Origin: Meghimatium bilineatum
Taxonomy: Eukaryota; Mollusca; Gastropoda; Stylommatophora; Philomycidae
Reading direction: 5' to 3'
DNA: 64,000 nucleotides
Assembly: GCA_034231615.1 (NCBI GenBank)
Contig: CM067307.1
Location: 5,132,647-5,196,646, forward strand
In this document: positions 22,779-36,600 of the stretch, piece after piece
Numbering within the stretch: position 1 is the first letter of the stretch
Layout: each line of letters begins with the position of its first letter
Made by a program: the position numbers and the translations under genes
Notes under the pieces: model-generated
The model's database searches: none
Told to the model about the DNA's origin: nothing
The model's input: the letters and a program-made list of their open reading frames with translations, nothing else

Positions 22779-23248
22779 TTTACCAGCTATCCAGCCTCTT
22801 CTAGTACCATATCAAATGAGGAACATCGGTTCTGTACCAGTTGTCCAGCCTCTTCCAGTACCATATCATGTAAGGAACATCGGTTGTGTACCAGCTGTCT
22901 AGCCTCTTCCAGTACCATATCATGTGAGGAACATGGGTTCAGTACCAGCTGTCCAGCCTCTTCCAGTACCATATCATGTAAGGAACATCGGTTGTGTACC
23001 AGCTGTCTAGCCTCTTCCAGTACCATATCATGTGAGGAACATGGGTTCAGTACCAGCTGTCCAGCCTCTTCCAGTACCATATCATGTGAGGAACATGGGT
23101 TCAGTACCAGCTGCCCAGCCTCTTCCAGTACCATATCATGTGAGGAACATGGGTTCAGTACCAGCTGTCCAGCCTCTTCCAGTACCATATCATGTGAGGA
23201 ACATGGGTTCAGTACCAGCTGTCCAGCCTCTTCCAGTACTATATTCAA
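22779..23248. repeat. 54-bp minisatellite, 9 copies, with 108-bp pairs
   Basis: Unit taccagctgtccagcctctt plus ccagtaccatatcatgtgag plus gaacatgggttcag. Copies 2-3 and 4-5 are the same alternating pair (gtaagg..cggttgtg and gtgagg..gggttcag), so a double unit was duplicated. Both strands stay open because 54 is a multiple of three. Confidence 0.95.
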
Positions 23249-23494
23249 ATGATTCTCGATATTCTGTGTCCAACGTACTTGGTCTGCTTCATTCTATTTC
23301 CTGAAACTTTTCTCTCCATGATTAATCTTCCTAAACCATTGTCTTTTTATGTCCAAAATATGCGTGCATGCTGTTTTAAAAAAAAATAGTGGCTGATCGG
23401 TCCGCATTTTTTGATAGTTTTGAGGAGCCAGTTTTCTTCTATGTTCAGGTCTGTGTGGTCATCTTTCTGTCCATGAATTTCTTATGACCTTTCA

Positions 23495-23770
23495 CTTATT
23501 TGTAACATTTCATTTCAAATACTAATTGTTTATTTTTCTTTGCGTATATAATTGCCCACGTTTCCCAATAATAGATTGTTACTAGAAAAATATAGTTTTT
23601 TAATAGTTGTACTTTGTTTTTCTGTTTGCCCCTTGCCATACATTTTTCATCTGTGACTTTCGTTGTAAGGCTATTGCTAATCTCTTGCTGATCTTTGTTG
23701 GGCAATCTGCTGTAGTTTTTGGCAATCTTCACTTGTAGAACTAGAAAATGTATGAGTCTCGCATTCATTA
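23495..23770 (-). pseudogene. LINE fragment
   Basis: Reads RLPNKDQQEISNSLTTKVTD, then KNKVQLLKNYIFLVTIYYWE and TWAIIYAKKN, a decayed form of the region before and around the YGCETW motif of non-LTR retrotransposons. It is related to 29580-30130. Confidence 0.6.
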
Positions 23771-24354
23771 AGTCTTGTTCCAGATTAGTCGTGTGGGCTT
23801 GTCATACAACGTCGTACAAGTTTATCCTACTGTTTTTTTCGTGCTTGTCAATGGTCGGTGACACAAACTACTCGCACAGCCACCAATAATCAATAATATC
23901 AGCCAAGATGAGTGATGATAACATCAGCCAAGATACGTGACGATGTTTGTGGGAAGCAGATAGGAATTTTTTTAAGGAAAAAAAAATTGGTATATAGAAG
24001 TCTCATACATCTTCTAGTCACCATCATTATCTAGTATATCCTGGACATGATGTAGGTCATCACAGCTTTTCAAAACTCCTACCGGTCTTCAGACAATCTG
24101 CCTGCTTTTCTGAATGTTCAGGTGACCTTTCAGATAAATAACCAAACTGTCAGAGGATATCCGATAAGGTGGAGGGTGTTACAGTAACAAACTGTCAGAG
24201 GATATCCGACAAGGTGGAGAGAGTCGTAGTAACAAAACTGAGAATCGATAACAGGTATGATAATGTATTATTGTTACTGGTAACTAATATAACTAGAAAA
24301 TAAACAATAATAAAATAAAACATTGGCAATGAGAAATAACAAAAAAGAAGGGAA

Positions 24355-24412
24355 CAAGGACGTTTTCTACATTACGGCCCAATAGGGGGCCTTTATCAAG
24401 AAAACACAAACG
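24355..24412 (-). ncRNA. Hammerhead-like / Penelope terminal motif
   Basis: The minus strand reads cttgataaaggccccctatt, gggccgtaatgtagaaaacg, tcc. The arm ggccc..gggcc pairs around a short loop, and gaaaacgtcc follows, as in the other copies. The core is degenerate. Confidence 0.3.
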
Positions 24413-25849
24413 AACCAGAAATAAACACACAAAACGAACAATGCAAACAGATGACATTATAACCTCACCTCATTGTACTATTTATTTTTTTTAAAGGGGG
24501 GGGGGGTGAGTTCAAACAAAAACACGCAGAAACATATGTTAAAACTCTTAAATACAGGAGGTAGTTGGTCTTTGATATTTTGCGTCCATCTTCGACGCCT
24601 ACATTTTTTTCGTTGCACTGACATCATCCCCTCCATTACGATGGATATACTTTCTATACGAGTTCTAATTGTACTAGTGAAAAATTAATTGACGGACTAG
24701 AGATGACAGCAATGCTTGCTATCGTCATACTGTTTTTGTGACACTATAGTATATAATTTAGTATCTACTAGTCCGTTGATCAACACACAGGACCAAGATT
24801 TATGAGAAGGGTTTGATGAAATTATCATAATCGGGTTTTCCCATTTTTATCGGGAATTCCTAACACGAAAACAACAATTATGCTTTTCGTGGAAAACTGA
24901 AGCAGACATTATACTAAAATGTAACTAAAATCATCTTGGATGTGGCGCACCTGCTTATTGATATTGGAACTTCCGAGATGAAAGGCAGCCCCTGCATAGT
25001 TTCCAGTCAGACACTAGATAAAAGTTTGCAGTCTGTAAAGCAAATTAAATCACACACACACACACATACAGTGTGTGGCACACATATAATATATAGTTAA
25101 CAGTTTTCAAAACAGACTAAATCAATGTTTCCAGGGAATGATCTTTATCTAGTAAAATGTATACGGATAGCAAATAGAAATAGTAAAATGATACACGGAT
25201 AACAAACAGAAATAGTAAAATGTATTAACCGGTACTTGGTGTTTTCCGTTTATCATCAAGTGCCGTCTCCGAATGGAAAGTTTTCTGCAACAGACATCCC
25301 AAAAATAAAATTACTTGACCACGACCATCTCCAGTAAGACATGTTATCTAGAATGTCACGTCACCAGACGGGGGTCCTAGTTCGGATCTCGGTTGGTCAC
25401 TATTTATATACCTGGAGCCACCTTGGCTATTTTTGGCATGCGATTCTAAATATGTACACAGTGACCAACCGATACATAATTCGGTTGAAAGGTCTTTATT
25501 GGAGACCGTGATACCTTGATGGTGCATTTAAGACTGCTTCTTTTCTATCTTGTTTCTCTCCCACTTGTATCTATGTCTACCCTCAAGTAAGATCTTCAAC
25601 AAGGTTTCAAGTCTTTTTTATTTATTTTTTAAAAAAGGCCTTAATTAAGTTCCAAATATTTTATTTGTTGATTTTATATTCTTCTATATACCGTAGAATC
25701 CCTCCAAAGACAGACAACTCCAACACCCCCCCCCCCATGATGGTTAATTGTACAAGTGGAAATGACAATAGATAGAACTGATTAATTTTAAGATCTGTTC
25801 TTCTGATGCCCCAATTTCTACCAAGGGACATAATGCTAATGGAAGTTTT

Positions 25850-26280
25850 CCTTCCAATGGTACCATCATCTCACTACAAAAGTTGTCCTTCCAATGGTAC
25901 CATCATCTTACTACAAAAGTTTTCCTTCCAATAGTAAAAAAAAGTAAAGTAACCCATAGCATTTTATTAATGCCGTAGGGGTGTGAGTTGTTAGCGATCT
26001 CGAATTTCACAGGCTCTGCAAATGAGGGCGGTAGCCATCTCCTCTCCCTCGCAGTCTTTACTTCCCGGATTAATCCGGTACCCATTTAAGGCTGGGTCGA
26101 CCTGGGAGCCGTTGCGATCTGAAAACATTTCCGCCTCAGCTGGGGAATGAACCCAGGACCACTCATTTGCAAAGCCAGTGCGCTAACCACTGAGCTAACA
26201 CGGCTCCAATAGTACCATCATCTGATTACAAAAGTATTCCTTTCAATAGTACCATCATCTGACTACAACTATACTCGAGG
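25850..26280. repeat. 36-bp tandem repeat split by a SINE
   Basis: Units of ttccttccaatggtaccatc plus atctcactacaaaagt lie on both sides of the SINE at 25935-26204. The bases tccaatag at 25927-25934 and 26205-26212 are the duplicated target. Confidence 0.85.
25935..26204 (-). mobile_element. tRNA(Ala)-like SINE with target duplication
   Basis: The minus strand starts gccgtgttagctcagtggtt, continues agcgcactggctttgcaaat with a TGC anticodon-like loop, and has the B-box segment gggttcattcccc. The 3' part contains ctacggcattaataaaatgc and ends in an A-rich tail. Related copies lie at 48106-48275 and 50899-51170. The 8-bp target duplication tccaatag flanks it. Confidence 0.88.
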
Positions 26281-26879
26281 TCCTCCTCCAAAGATGACAA
26301 CATATAGCCTACGTAAAAAAAAATATAACATACACTGGGGTATATGATATCAATTTTATTATTCCACATTATCTACATACATACAAACATGTCTTAGACA
26401 AGAATCATAATGTGTATGTGTGTGTGTACGAGAGAAAAACATTGTTGATTTAACACACACGAAGAATGACACACTCATTTTGTGCATATTGAAGATATTT
26501 CGTTGATATCACATCGTATGAAATTTTAAATATCTCATTTATAGCATCATATGAAATGTTTCAACCTCATATCTGGCATTGTATGAAGTATCATTTTCAC
26601 ATCTAACATCATATGAAATGTTTCAATCTTACATCTAATGTTGTATAATGCCTCAAATGTATAGCTAACATATGAATCATTTCAATCTCAAATCTAACAT
26701 CATATGAAACATCAAAACCTCACCCGCAGGATGAAAGTGGAGTGTCTATGTGCTACAGCTGAAAGAAAAGCAAATAGAAGTAATTCTGTAACTTGCCAGG
26801 TGAGTAAGAGGTAACCAAGGATAGTTAGTGGATTGGCTGCCTCATCCACGTAGATGGCCAAAATATGTTACCCTGAAAT

Positions 26880-27005
26880 TGAATGTATCACGTTGAACAG
26901 CGCAGATATCACAGTCAAGCTGTAAACTAAGATGAAATAAATTCCATTCTTCAGATTACATCCTGCTAACTAGCAGGAGTTTGAGAATAATGCAGAAGAA
27001 CAAGT
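26880..27005. repeat. Dispersed repeat D, partial copy
   Basis: Matches the right half of the family (caagctgtaaac, tcagattacatcctgctaac, gcaggagtttgagaat). From 27006 to 29570 no gene was recognised; one mariner-like non-coding remnant (gtgcac..gtgcacagcaac) lies near 28170-28275. Confidence 0.65.
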
Positions 27006-29579
27006 AAGAAGTGGAAGACACACTTAGGAAGTTAGTCCAAATAAAATACAACTACAAAATCTGACATGCTGGAATGAAAGGAACAATAGGTCTATATTAC
27101 AGTTTCAGATGTCAACTTTGGCACTCTGTATTTACACTGAAATTTCTCACAGTTACTGGCATCAGATATCAGATTCCAGAGTTGCTATGGAAGTTGGTAT
27201 GGATTATAGCCAATCATCAGGTAAAGAACAGCCAAAAAAAGGCCAAAGTCCTCATGTTAAATATATTTTAAGTTGAACAAAATCTACATTTCATGGTCAG
27301 CAATATTTAAAGATGACAAAATTTGGCCATGAGATGGCCAAATTCTTGCAACCCTAATTTACGATAAGGGAAATGATTAAGCTATATGCTACCATTAATG
27401 TTTCTAGGGTATTTTCCTGTTAAGAGGGCATAAACATTTAATGAAACAAAATATAGCGTTAACCAAGGGAAAACATTTATAATACAAAAACAACAAAGAA
27501 AAGTAATCTATTCAGAAATAGATCCATTGGACTACTGTGTTCCATCCAACTACTGTGTTCCATCCGACTACTGCGACTACTGTGTTTTTACTGATAAAAA
27601 TTATCTTCATTACATTCATCTAGCCTGTAAAAGAGATACAGCCTCTATCTTGGTTCATGGCAGAAATATTATAACAAAACATCATGAAATCTATGTTACA
27701 TCCTGGACTTTTCCTTCCAAAAGTACCATCATCTCACTACAAAAGTTTTCTATTAGTTTCCTGAAATCTATTACAATCATTCATAAAACATGCTGAAATA
27801 TTGTGAATGAAAAGAAGGAGGGTATTCAGTCCTGGTAGTTACAGTTGATTGGCAGCTTCCGCAAATCAAGGTTATACATATTCTAAAGTCATAGATGAGT
27901 CACAATTTTAGAAAGTGAATTCATACTCATGCTGCAGTCATGGATGACTTGCAACTTAAATGGGGTAAATTGAGGAAGTAGAGTCAAGAATATATTGAAA
28001 GCAATATAAAAGCTACATTTTCATTTTTGACATGCAACATTCCACATGCAAACATGGAGACAGCATGACATCACAGCAACATTCATGATTGTATGAATGG
28101 AATCAATCACAAACACACAGAACTGTTATTAAAGAATAACTATGACACATTTACCCGTTGTCTACCAAGTCAATGTGCACTTTTTCACATTACAGGTGAC
28201 ACTTATATCATATGATAAATGTATTTATTGTAGATCTGTGAGACATAAGTGCACAGCAACTTAATATACACCCTATATAAGCAATGAGCAGACAGTAATG
28301 ATGTTCTCTTTCATTGACAAGTACATTTTTAAACTAAAGGTCAAAGGTGAATAAACTGACCAATCATATCAATCATCAATCATTGTGTGCCATCATGTTA
28401 AAAATATCAACAGGGGTAGAAAAGATTGTCTATATAAAATGAATAGAATTAATGCCCATACAGCCAAGGCACACCAGTAAGTACCTAGTTTCTTAAAACT
28501 GGATAAAAGTAAAAGCAGGGAGAAATAGCTTATGCAGTGATTACAGATTTATCTCAGAAAGTTCACATAAACAGATCAGTGGCTCTCAACCTTTATTTGG
28601 ATTATGGCTTCCCTTTTGGTTCTATACCTAAATAAGGTACTACAATTTACACTTTTTAAAAAACCTGCGCGGATCTGAAATTTTAGTAATTTGAAATGTC
28701 ACTTTACCACTGTATTCCTAGTAATAAAATGGCTGCCGTAATTGTGGTTCGACTGATAAATCTGTTATTACCGTTGTAAGGAGTGTCCCCAGATGCAAAG
28801 ATATACATGGAGGGCATACTAATCTACACAAGGATTCTTAATCTGCTATGCTGCTGTAAGGATTAGATGGGACTGCACTATGAAAAAGCAGATTAACTCT
28901 GGTAGGTAAATAATAAACACTGGGTTTGTGATTAAATATTTAATGCAAGGGAAATAATCAATAGAAACATGACGAACACAATTTTATTCTCCCATTTTTA
29001 TTATATTTATGAATGTTTCAGTTCTGATTTCGTAAAGTATATACACCCTTATTTAGTTATAGTACCAAATGTTTTTGTCCTCGTACCCCACCCAGTCCTA
29101 AAAAAGTCATTTGGGTCTATGCCCTTGTCCTGAATTTCAAATTTTGTATCTGTGACCCCCCAGTTGAGATGCACACCTGAGGTCATCCGATTAATACCTT
29201 CCCATGCAGGCACATCTATAGATGTCTACCGGTAGTTTATTAAAATCAGATAAAAGTACAAGCAGTGAGCTGTAACTTTTGCAGTGTTTCTAGTCTTAAC
29301 TCAGAAGGTTTAAATAACTGAGGCCAGCGGTTCTCAACCTTTTATTTTACCATGGTTTGTTTTATGGACAATTTGTTGGTACTTGTAAAGAAAGTAATTT
29401 GGGTTTGTGCCTTCGTCAACAATTTCTTTTCTTAAAAATTTCTTTGGCTCGCGTTGAGATGCACTGCCAGAGGTCATCTGATTAAATGGTTGTGTCTTTA
29501 TCAGAAATTGAGTGTGACCAGCAAATCTATCCCACTTCTATAAAATGAAATTGATTTACAAACATCTACGAATCTAATC

Positions 29580-30130
29580 TGTCATTATGACGTGTGCTAT
29601 GCAGAATGTCCTCCACTCTGTAAACCTTTTTTGTGCGAGCTGCCTCTTCCAGTGTCACATTCAGGTCTTCATTGTCCTGTGTCTTTTTTGGTCTGTCTCT
29701 GATTCTCTTTCCTAGAACGTTTCCCTTCATGATTAATCTTTATAAACAATTCCATATTTTTTATATGTCCAAATTATGTTAGCTTACATTTATTGAATTT
29801 TTGAAGAGCCAATCATTGTCTAAGTACAGATCTATACGATAATCTGTGTTAGAGAACCTTTCTATAGCATTTCATTTCAAAAGCTTATATATTCCTTTCC
29901 ATTGTAGATGACATTGAACAAGTCTCAAAACCATATGTTGTCAGTGGAAAAATATAGTTTCTGAATGGCTGTGACTTTGTTTTTCTGTCTGCTCTTTGCC
30001 ATATATTTTTCATCTGTTATGTTTTGTGTTGCGCCATTACTAATCTCTGTTGAACAACCCCCCCCCCCCCATGTGATGTAAATAGTTGACCAGAGATATT
30101 CAATGTACATTTGACATTTTCTAGTTGTTC
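29580..30130 (-). pseudogene. LINE fragment
   Basis: The segment STEISNGATQNITDEKYMAK then RQKNKVTAIQKLYFSTDN aligns with the fragment at 23495-23770 over the same region. The lower-coordinate part, 29640-29900, holds the decayed C-terminal region. A C run interrupts it at 30058-30070. Confidence 0.6.
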
Positions 30131-30229
30131 TTTGTCAATTGTTGTTGTATGTGTGAGGTCATTTCTGTTGATATGCATTGTTTTCATCTTTTTTGCAGAC
30201 AAACTGTGAACCATGACATAATGTTGTCA

Positions 30230-31430
30230 GACTGAAAGGTGTGGGTATCACAGACTGAATCCTGCGGACTAGAAAAAGTGTGAGAACGTCTTATTCTTTA
30301 TCTGCACATGTTCTCAAACTAGCAGATTAATAGGATGCAATTCAGAGAATGGAATGTGTTGTGTCATGATTTACAGCTTGGATGCAATATCTGTGCCTTT
30401 TGTCTGACACATCTGACTTCAGCATAAATTGGAGTTTGAGAACAGATTCAGTAGAGAGTAAGTTGAGACCACTGTCTGCTCGCGTGTTGATAGGACCCAA
30501 AGGGGGAGCAAAGAATTGCATTACTGTGTACATTCCATGCATGTCATAAGAGGTGTCTATGGAAGTTATGGGTGGAGTTGACTATCCATCCAGCGTGTTG
30601 TATACATATATGGTCAAAGTGACCCAGAAGCCATGCTGAAGTCGGATGTGTCAGGCCTAAAGGCACAGATATAGCTGTAAACCATAGCAATTACGTAAAA
30701 CACAAATGTGATGAGTTTTACGATGAACGCACAGACTATCAGACTATAGAGTATTGATACGAACAAAATACAAATAACAGTATACGAGACATTTTTATCT
30801 GTTTCAACTGTAATGTCTTTTTAAAGAAAATACAAGACAAACAATGAACAGACAGTATAAAACAGTAAAAATAATGGCACTATCATAAAAGAACTAGATG
30901 GCAGACCTTGAACAGCAGAGGCGTCCAAAGTAACACAACCTCCAAGCTGAAAACAGCAGGCACAACACATTCTGTACTCTGGACTACATCATGCTACTTT
31001 GCAGGAGTTTGAGAACGAACTCAGAAGAATCAGAACATTGTAGAACAGTTAGAATACTAGTGCATACAATCATGACAGTTCAGGTTCAAATCATGTTTAA
31101 GACTCAATTCTTTCGAAGGCACACATTAAAAACCCGAACTTGTAAACATTGTGGCAACTACTACTATGGGAAAAAAAAACATCTTTATTTCATCAGAGCT
31201 CAACAGGGGAGTAAATAATAGTATCATTTTTTATTTTCCATGCACATTATATGAGACAACTAAGGAGGTTATGGGGTAGAGTTAGATGCAATTCCCATAT
31301 AGGGTCAAAGAAAAAATGCAGATGTCAGGTAGAAACGTGTAAATATTGTAGCAGAGCTGTAAACCATGACACAACACATTCTGTTCTCTGGACTACATCC
31401 TGCTAATCTGCAGGTTTGAGAACAAATAAA
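30230..31430. repeat. Cluster of dispersed repeat D copies
   Basis: Copies in both orientations lie at about 30310-30440 (reverse), 30530-30690, 30930-31015 and 31235-31425. They share gtcataagaggtg, agccatgctgaagtcggatg, cattctgttctctggactac and tgcaggagtttgagaac. No coding sequence was found between them. Confidence 0.7.
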
Positions 31431-31689
31431 GAAAATGCATTTTATGCGAGAAAAAGTGGATAATGATGATTAAATAACCCCTTCAGCTATTAGCAATTAA
31501 CCCTTGACACATGATGATGATGAAATTACCTCTTTAGCTATTGGCAATTAAGTCTTGACACATGATGATGATGAAATTACCCGTTTAGCTATTCTTGACA
31601 ACCCATGCCTTTCTGATGAAAGCACAGGTTTCTAGTTATATAACTGAGGTGAAACGCATACTCACGTCTCAAAGCTATGGTCAGGTAAG

Positions 31690-31850
31690 GGGATTTGTGT
31701 ATATACGTCTATTCGTGTACGTGTCAATATCTTTATTTGTGTATGTGTACATATCTCTATTTGTGCATGTGTACATATCTCTATTTGTGCATGTGTACAT
31801 ATCTCTATTTGTGTATGTGTGTATATCTCTATTTGTGCATATGTACATTG
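31690..31850. repeat. 26-bp tandem repeat, about 6 copies
   Basis: Unit tgtgtacatatctctatttg plus tgcatg. A 50-bp imperfect repeat containing atgatgatgatgaaattacc lies just before it, at 31455-31600. Confidence 0.9.
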
Positions 31851-32419
31851 GCCTACCTCTATGTGATGATCTTTATGTGAAAAATTGCTAAAGAGGTAGG
31901 GCAAATTCACCCACTTTGAGTTCCTACCTTGTATTAAGTCTTGTTCTTATTTGTTGGGAGGAGGGGGGGTTTAAACCCCTCCCTTATCTGCAGGCTTGTC
32001 TGTATTAACAGTTTATATACCAGATATTTTCTTGATGGAACCCACAGGGGAAAATAACCATAGAGAGTTGAGCAAAAGCCTGAAAAACAGCTGATAAAAA
32101 TGTTCTCATAAATCAAAAAGTTACATGTAAGACTGAAGAAGTCGGGGTGGAAAGTGAGATATAAAAAAAGGTTTCAAAAGATGCACTGTACCCTAGTTTC
32201 AACATATGTACTGCATTCCTCTCAACAAAGTAGCAAGCTGTCAACTCTGCCAAGCTCAAGTCATAATCCTCACTTAGCAGTTCAAGTGATAATTCCCACA
32301 GAAGATTGCTTGGAGCACTTAACTTGATTCTTGATTAGAAACTGGCCTCACAGCACATGGGGGATTCCCATAAGTGCTCTGCCCTCTGTTCCAGCAGCCG
32401 TCTGATTTGATGATGTTTC

Positions 32420-32660
32420 GAGTCTAATGCCGCCGAAACAGATGTCGACATCAGGGCAGAACTCTGGCCCTTGCGACAGGTTTCTTTGTTGTTCCGCCCA
32501 CCCATTCCGTGCCGGCAACTAGTTCAAGCACAACGTCGACCTGTCGGAACAACATGGTAACTGTTATCGAAGGTTACGAATACGGGATTGTATAGATGAC
32601 GTGCCATGAAGTCTCTATAAGAAGATAACCTCAATATAACGGCATGTCATCTACTAAGGT
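32420..32660. other. GC-richer unassigned block
   Basis: This stretch (ccgaaacagatgtcgacatc and ccgcccacccattccgtgcc) differs in composition from its surroundings and is flanked by repeated pieces of tggagcacttaacttagcag. It could be a mobile element fragment. No open frame of note was seen. Confidence 0.35.
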
Positions 32661-32944
32661 TTTCTGTTGCATGGAGCACTTAACTTAGCAGTTCAAGTGA
32701 TAATTCCCACAGAAGAATGCATGGAGCACTTAACTTAGCAGCTCAAGTGATAATCCCCAGCAACCTCTGAAGAAATGCACTTGAGATCAGATGTAGTGGT
32801 CAAACATGAACCTGCAATTTTGTGAACACAAGGCAAATAATTTGACCACTTTGTCAATGAGAGATGGCCTATGCTCCACAGGGAACAAAGACTAGGTATA
32901 GATTTTGTGCTTATTTCTTGAGTTTCCTGACATACAAATAAAGA

Positions 32945-33390
32945 AATATCAACAGGTATGTACATCATACAGGTAAGTTCACCATGCAGTATGTACCCCA
33001 CATAGATAGGTATACCATACAGGTAAGTGCACCATACAGGTAGGTACACATGCATGTAGATACAATATACAGACATGTACTCCACATATGTAGAGGTAAA
33101 CCATACAGGTAAGTGCACCATCCATGTAGATACAACATACAGACATGTATACAACAGAGGTCGGTACACCTCACAGACACATGTCATACAGGTATGCACA
33201 AAATATTGATAGGTACATCATACAGGTATTTGCAACATACACATAGGTAACACCTTACAGACAGGTACTACCATACAGGTACGAGCCCACTTACAGGTAA
33301 ATAACATCTTACAGGTAGGTAACACCATAATGGTAGGTAACAAAATAAAGGTAGGTAACACTATACAGGTAACACAGGTATGCATAATAT
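32945..33390. repeat. Degenerate acaggta-type minisatellite
   Basis: About 20-bp units such as catacaggtaagtgcacc vary considerably in sequence and length. Many units contain ggtaagt by chance of the motif. Confidence 0.75.
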
Positions 33391-33439
33391 TTACTCTAAG
33401 TACACAGAAAGATAATATCTTCATTTGGTAACATAATAA

Positions 33440-33850
33440 ATAACATGACTGTCATTCTCTGGACTGCATCCTGGTCATCTGCAGGAGTTTGAGAATGAAG
33501 GAATGAAGAAACACTGCAACAGATTTGTTATCTTTTTAAGTGAGGAATACGTGCGTGAGTGAGAAATAAGAAAATATCACCTGCGTGTTGTCAGGCCTGA
33601 AAGGGGAGCAAAGAATAGCAACACTGTTTACCTGTCATGCATGTTGTAAGAGGCGACTAAAGAGTTTATGGAATGGAGTTGTTGTTCCATTCCATTTAGG
33701 GACAAAGTGACCCAGAAACCATGTTGAAGTCAGATGTGTCAGGTCAAATTGCGCAGATCACAGAAATACTGTAAACCAGGACACAATGCATTCTGTTCTC
33801 TGGACTACATGCTGCTAATCTGCAGGAGTTTGAGAATGCACACAGAAGAA
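33440..33850. repeat. Dispersed repeat D, two copies
   Basis: A partial copy (33450-33500) is followed by a nearly full one (33590-33850) containing gcaacactgtttacctgtca, atggaatggagttg and tctggactacatgctgctaa. The stretch 33851-34580 holds nothing recognised. Confidence 0.75.
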
Positions 33851-34589
33851 GACAACAAATATAAACACTAAATGGCTGACTACTCGATGACAGTCGAAGC
33901 AAGTAGGAACTGTAATCTTCAGTACATTTATTCCTTTAATGCTCTTCCTAACAAGAATTAGATGGATGTCATTCTCTACTGACCAGAAAACCAGAGCTGA
34001 CTTATTGCCCATTAACCAGGGAGTTTGTACATTTCTGAGACATCAACAGCCTACCTAGAAATAAAATCCATATAAAACTGAACTCATGGCACAGAACATT
34101 GAAATTTTCTGTCTTAATGAATTGAATGTTTGTATTCCCTGAATAACTTTGAAAGACTCAGAGTTATTTTGAGAGCAATATCCTACTTATTATAAATGCT
34201 GGGTGTGCATTTACATTACTTTCTATATTTCTCAAAATCTCCCCTTTCAGAATTTTGGATTTTCCAAGAATAAAATTCGTAAACCATGCAGAGAGAAAAC
34301 ACATAATTTCATCAGTGTCACCATTTTGGAATGAAGTACTATCCTAGATGAGTTATTTTTAGTAACACTATTGCTATAGTTGTCGTACTTCTGAAGCATC
34401 ATAACGGTGTCAACTGTCATCGAAGTTGGTCACCAAGGGTTTGTAATGGAAATTAAACAATCACTGATTTTGGTCAGTATAGCATTAAAGAAGGTGGCAA
34501 ACACATAAATATATATCGGGTGAGATATTCTTTCCAGAATATAGTCTTTCTTCTGGTTAGTCTGAGCTTATGAACCCGAGCCAGCAGAC

Positions 34590-34980
34590 CTGCCTCCGTC
34601 AATGTCATCTTTAAACATTCCGATACATCTATTGTCCATCTTCTTCTTGGTCGACTTCTGCCTCTATTACGCCAGCCATGCCCTCTGGTATTAGACTTTC
34701 CATACCATCATGTCTCTTGATAAAAATCTCAGCTTTCTTATTATAATTTTATTAAGAAGTAAATACCTCTTTACAACATTGACTTTACTTCTGACTTTAC
34801 TTCTCACTTCTTGGTTGGATTTTTTCTCTGTTCATTCTGCTCTCACAATTTTTCTGTAGTGTCTCATCTTGAAGGCAGCTATTTTCTTTATGGCTAACTT
34901 GGTCGGTGCCTATGACTCGCAACTATAGATTATCACTGGCAGATAAATAACTTATATTTTATTGTCTAATCTATGGAGTG
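34590..34980 (-). pseudogene. LINE C-terminal fragment
   Basis: The minus strand encodes APTKLAIKKIAAFKMRHYRK, then EKKSNQEVRSKVRSKVNVVK and RFLSRDMMVWKV, the typical order at the end of jockey-like non-LTR elements, with several stops. Confidence 0.65.
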
Positions 34981-35159
34981 ATATTCCTCCAGGACCAGAA
35001 AAATGGAAAACCATACATAGAACAAAACAACAGCTTAAAAACACATGCATATATCACAAAATGATAACGGGCAAGAGGGCATGAGTGCATAGCCCGCAGG
35101 ATCAGCAACGAACCAACCAACAAACCCAGGACTTGTGTGTTTTACCCAATTGCTACAAA

Positions 35160-35230
35160 CCCTCTTGAATCCTACATTTTCCATTCTCCAGACTGCATCC
35201 TATTAATCTGCTAGAGTTTGAGAATAAAGG
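35160..35230. repeat. Dispersed repeat D, short end
   Basis: Only the right end remains (ttctccagactgcatcctat, ctagagtttgagaat). The region 35231-36240 has no recognised gene; a hairpin-free, AT-rich background is all I see. Confidence 0.6.
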
Positions 35231-36249
35231 AAAAAAATAAATATTACTCTACTTTTATATTCCTACGGGGGAGGGGGAGAATTCTCAAAGTTTGAAACTG
35301 GGCAATGTTTTAAATTACCCGTCTGTCTACTAGCTCATGTCTGTCTACTAGCAAGCCAAGCTGTGTGCTATGCATTCCTAGGTCTGCGCTGCATACTAGC
35401 AAACTGTGTGGCATGACTTTCCAGGTCTGGCAATAAATGACACCATCTTTCTACCCACCAACCAGTACCTCCATGTGAGAGACATACCATTATTGAGACC
35501 AAGTCCAATTGTTTTACTTTCACAAAATATTAAATTAACTACATCAGACTTTTCCCCCTTAATTTGTCCTTTGATAAGGATATAATTTTTAAACAATGAA
35601 TTTGTATTTTCAACCATTTATAAATTTTTTTGGCTGTGGCAATTTTCTATGCAATATAAATACACTTAGTAGGTTGCCATTGCAAATCCACATCAGCCAA
35701 AAAATACTCGATTGCTATGTCCTGATAAACTACCGGGGGTACATAGTTTATATATACATTATATTCTTTGTTCATCTATAAATAAAACAGGATTTCAGTA
35801 TTCATATTAACTCTTTATTTTCATGAGGATTTTCCTGCCATAATATATTTAGAAGTCACTATAAAAATGGAGGTTTCATTAGCATACCAGCAGAAGTTGT
35901 CTGCTTAAGTTGCTATTTTAGTGGCTTTCTGGAGATAAAGAGTTTAAACATTGTCAACATGCAAACAATAAAACATCAAAATAAATAAATACAACTTAAT
36001 CTATACATGCATGAAATGAGGTCAACAAAAGATGTTGAAAATGAGGCGCGGATAAATATACAGAAACACATTTTGTTTTTGGGGGTTGTTCTTTGGTATG
36101 CATTCCTGCTTGATGGATGAGCAAAATTCATGCAGCATGCACCGGTCACAGTTCAAGGTCACAACAATATTAGGCCTGGGTCAAATATCTGTGAAAATAA
36201 AAAATACATTGATTGAAGTAAACTCTGGGAGCTATTTTTTGACCTGATA

Positions 36250-36405
36250 TGATAACCGCAATAAGATAACTATAATAAGATAACTATAATAAGAAAACTG
36301 TAATAAGATAACCGTAATAAGATAACCGCAATAAGATAACTGCAATAAGATAACCATAATAAGATAACCATAATAAGATAACTGCAATAAGATAACCGTA
36401 ATAAA
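36250..36405. repeat. 14-bp tandem repeat (taataagataaccg)
   Basis: About eleven copies alternate between cgcaat, gtaat and ataat variants. Confidence 0.9.
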
Positions 36406-36600
36406 CTGTTTCAGCAACTCTCATCGTGAATGTTCACTCCAACACCCCTATCTATATCCTCCCATCTGTCTGGTATACTCTACAGAAGAGGTGGGTAAAA
36501 TACAACCTGCGAGCCAAATCTCGATCACCAAACCACGCTTGCTGGCCCTCCAGACTTATTTGTGAGTTGTTTATTTACTGACCGCCGAGCTGAGAGTACA

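Noticed and set aside
22551..23252. 233-codon plus-strand frame
   Set aside because: A LINE tail read in the wrong frame joined to the 54-bp minisatellite.
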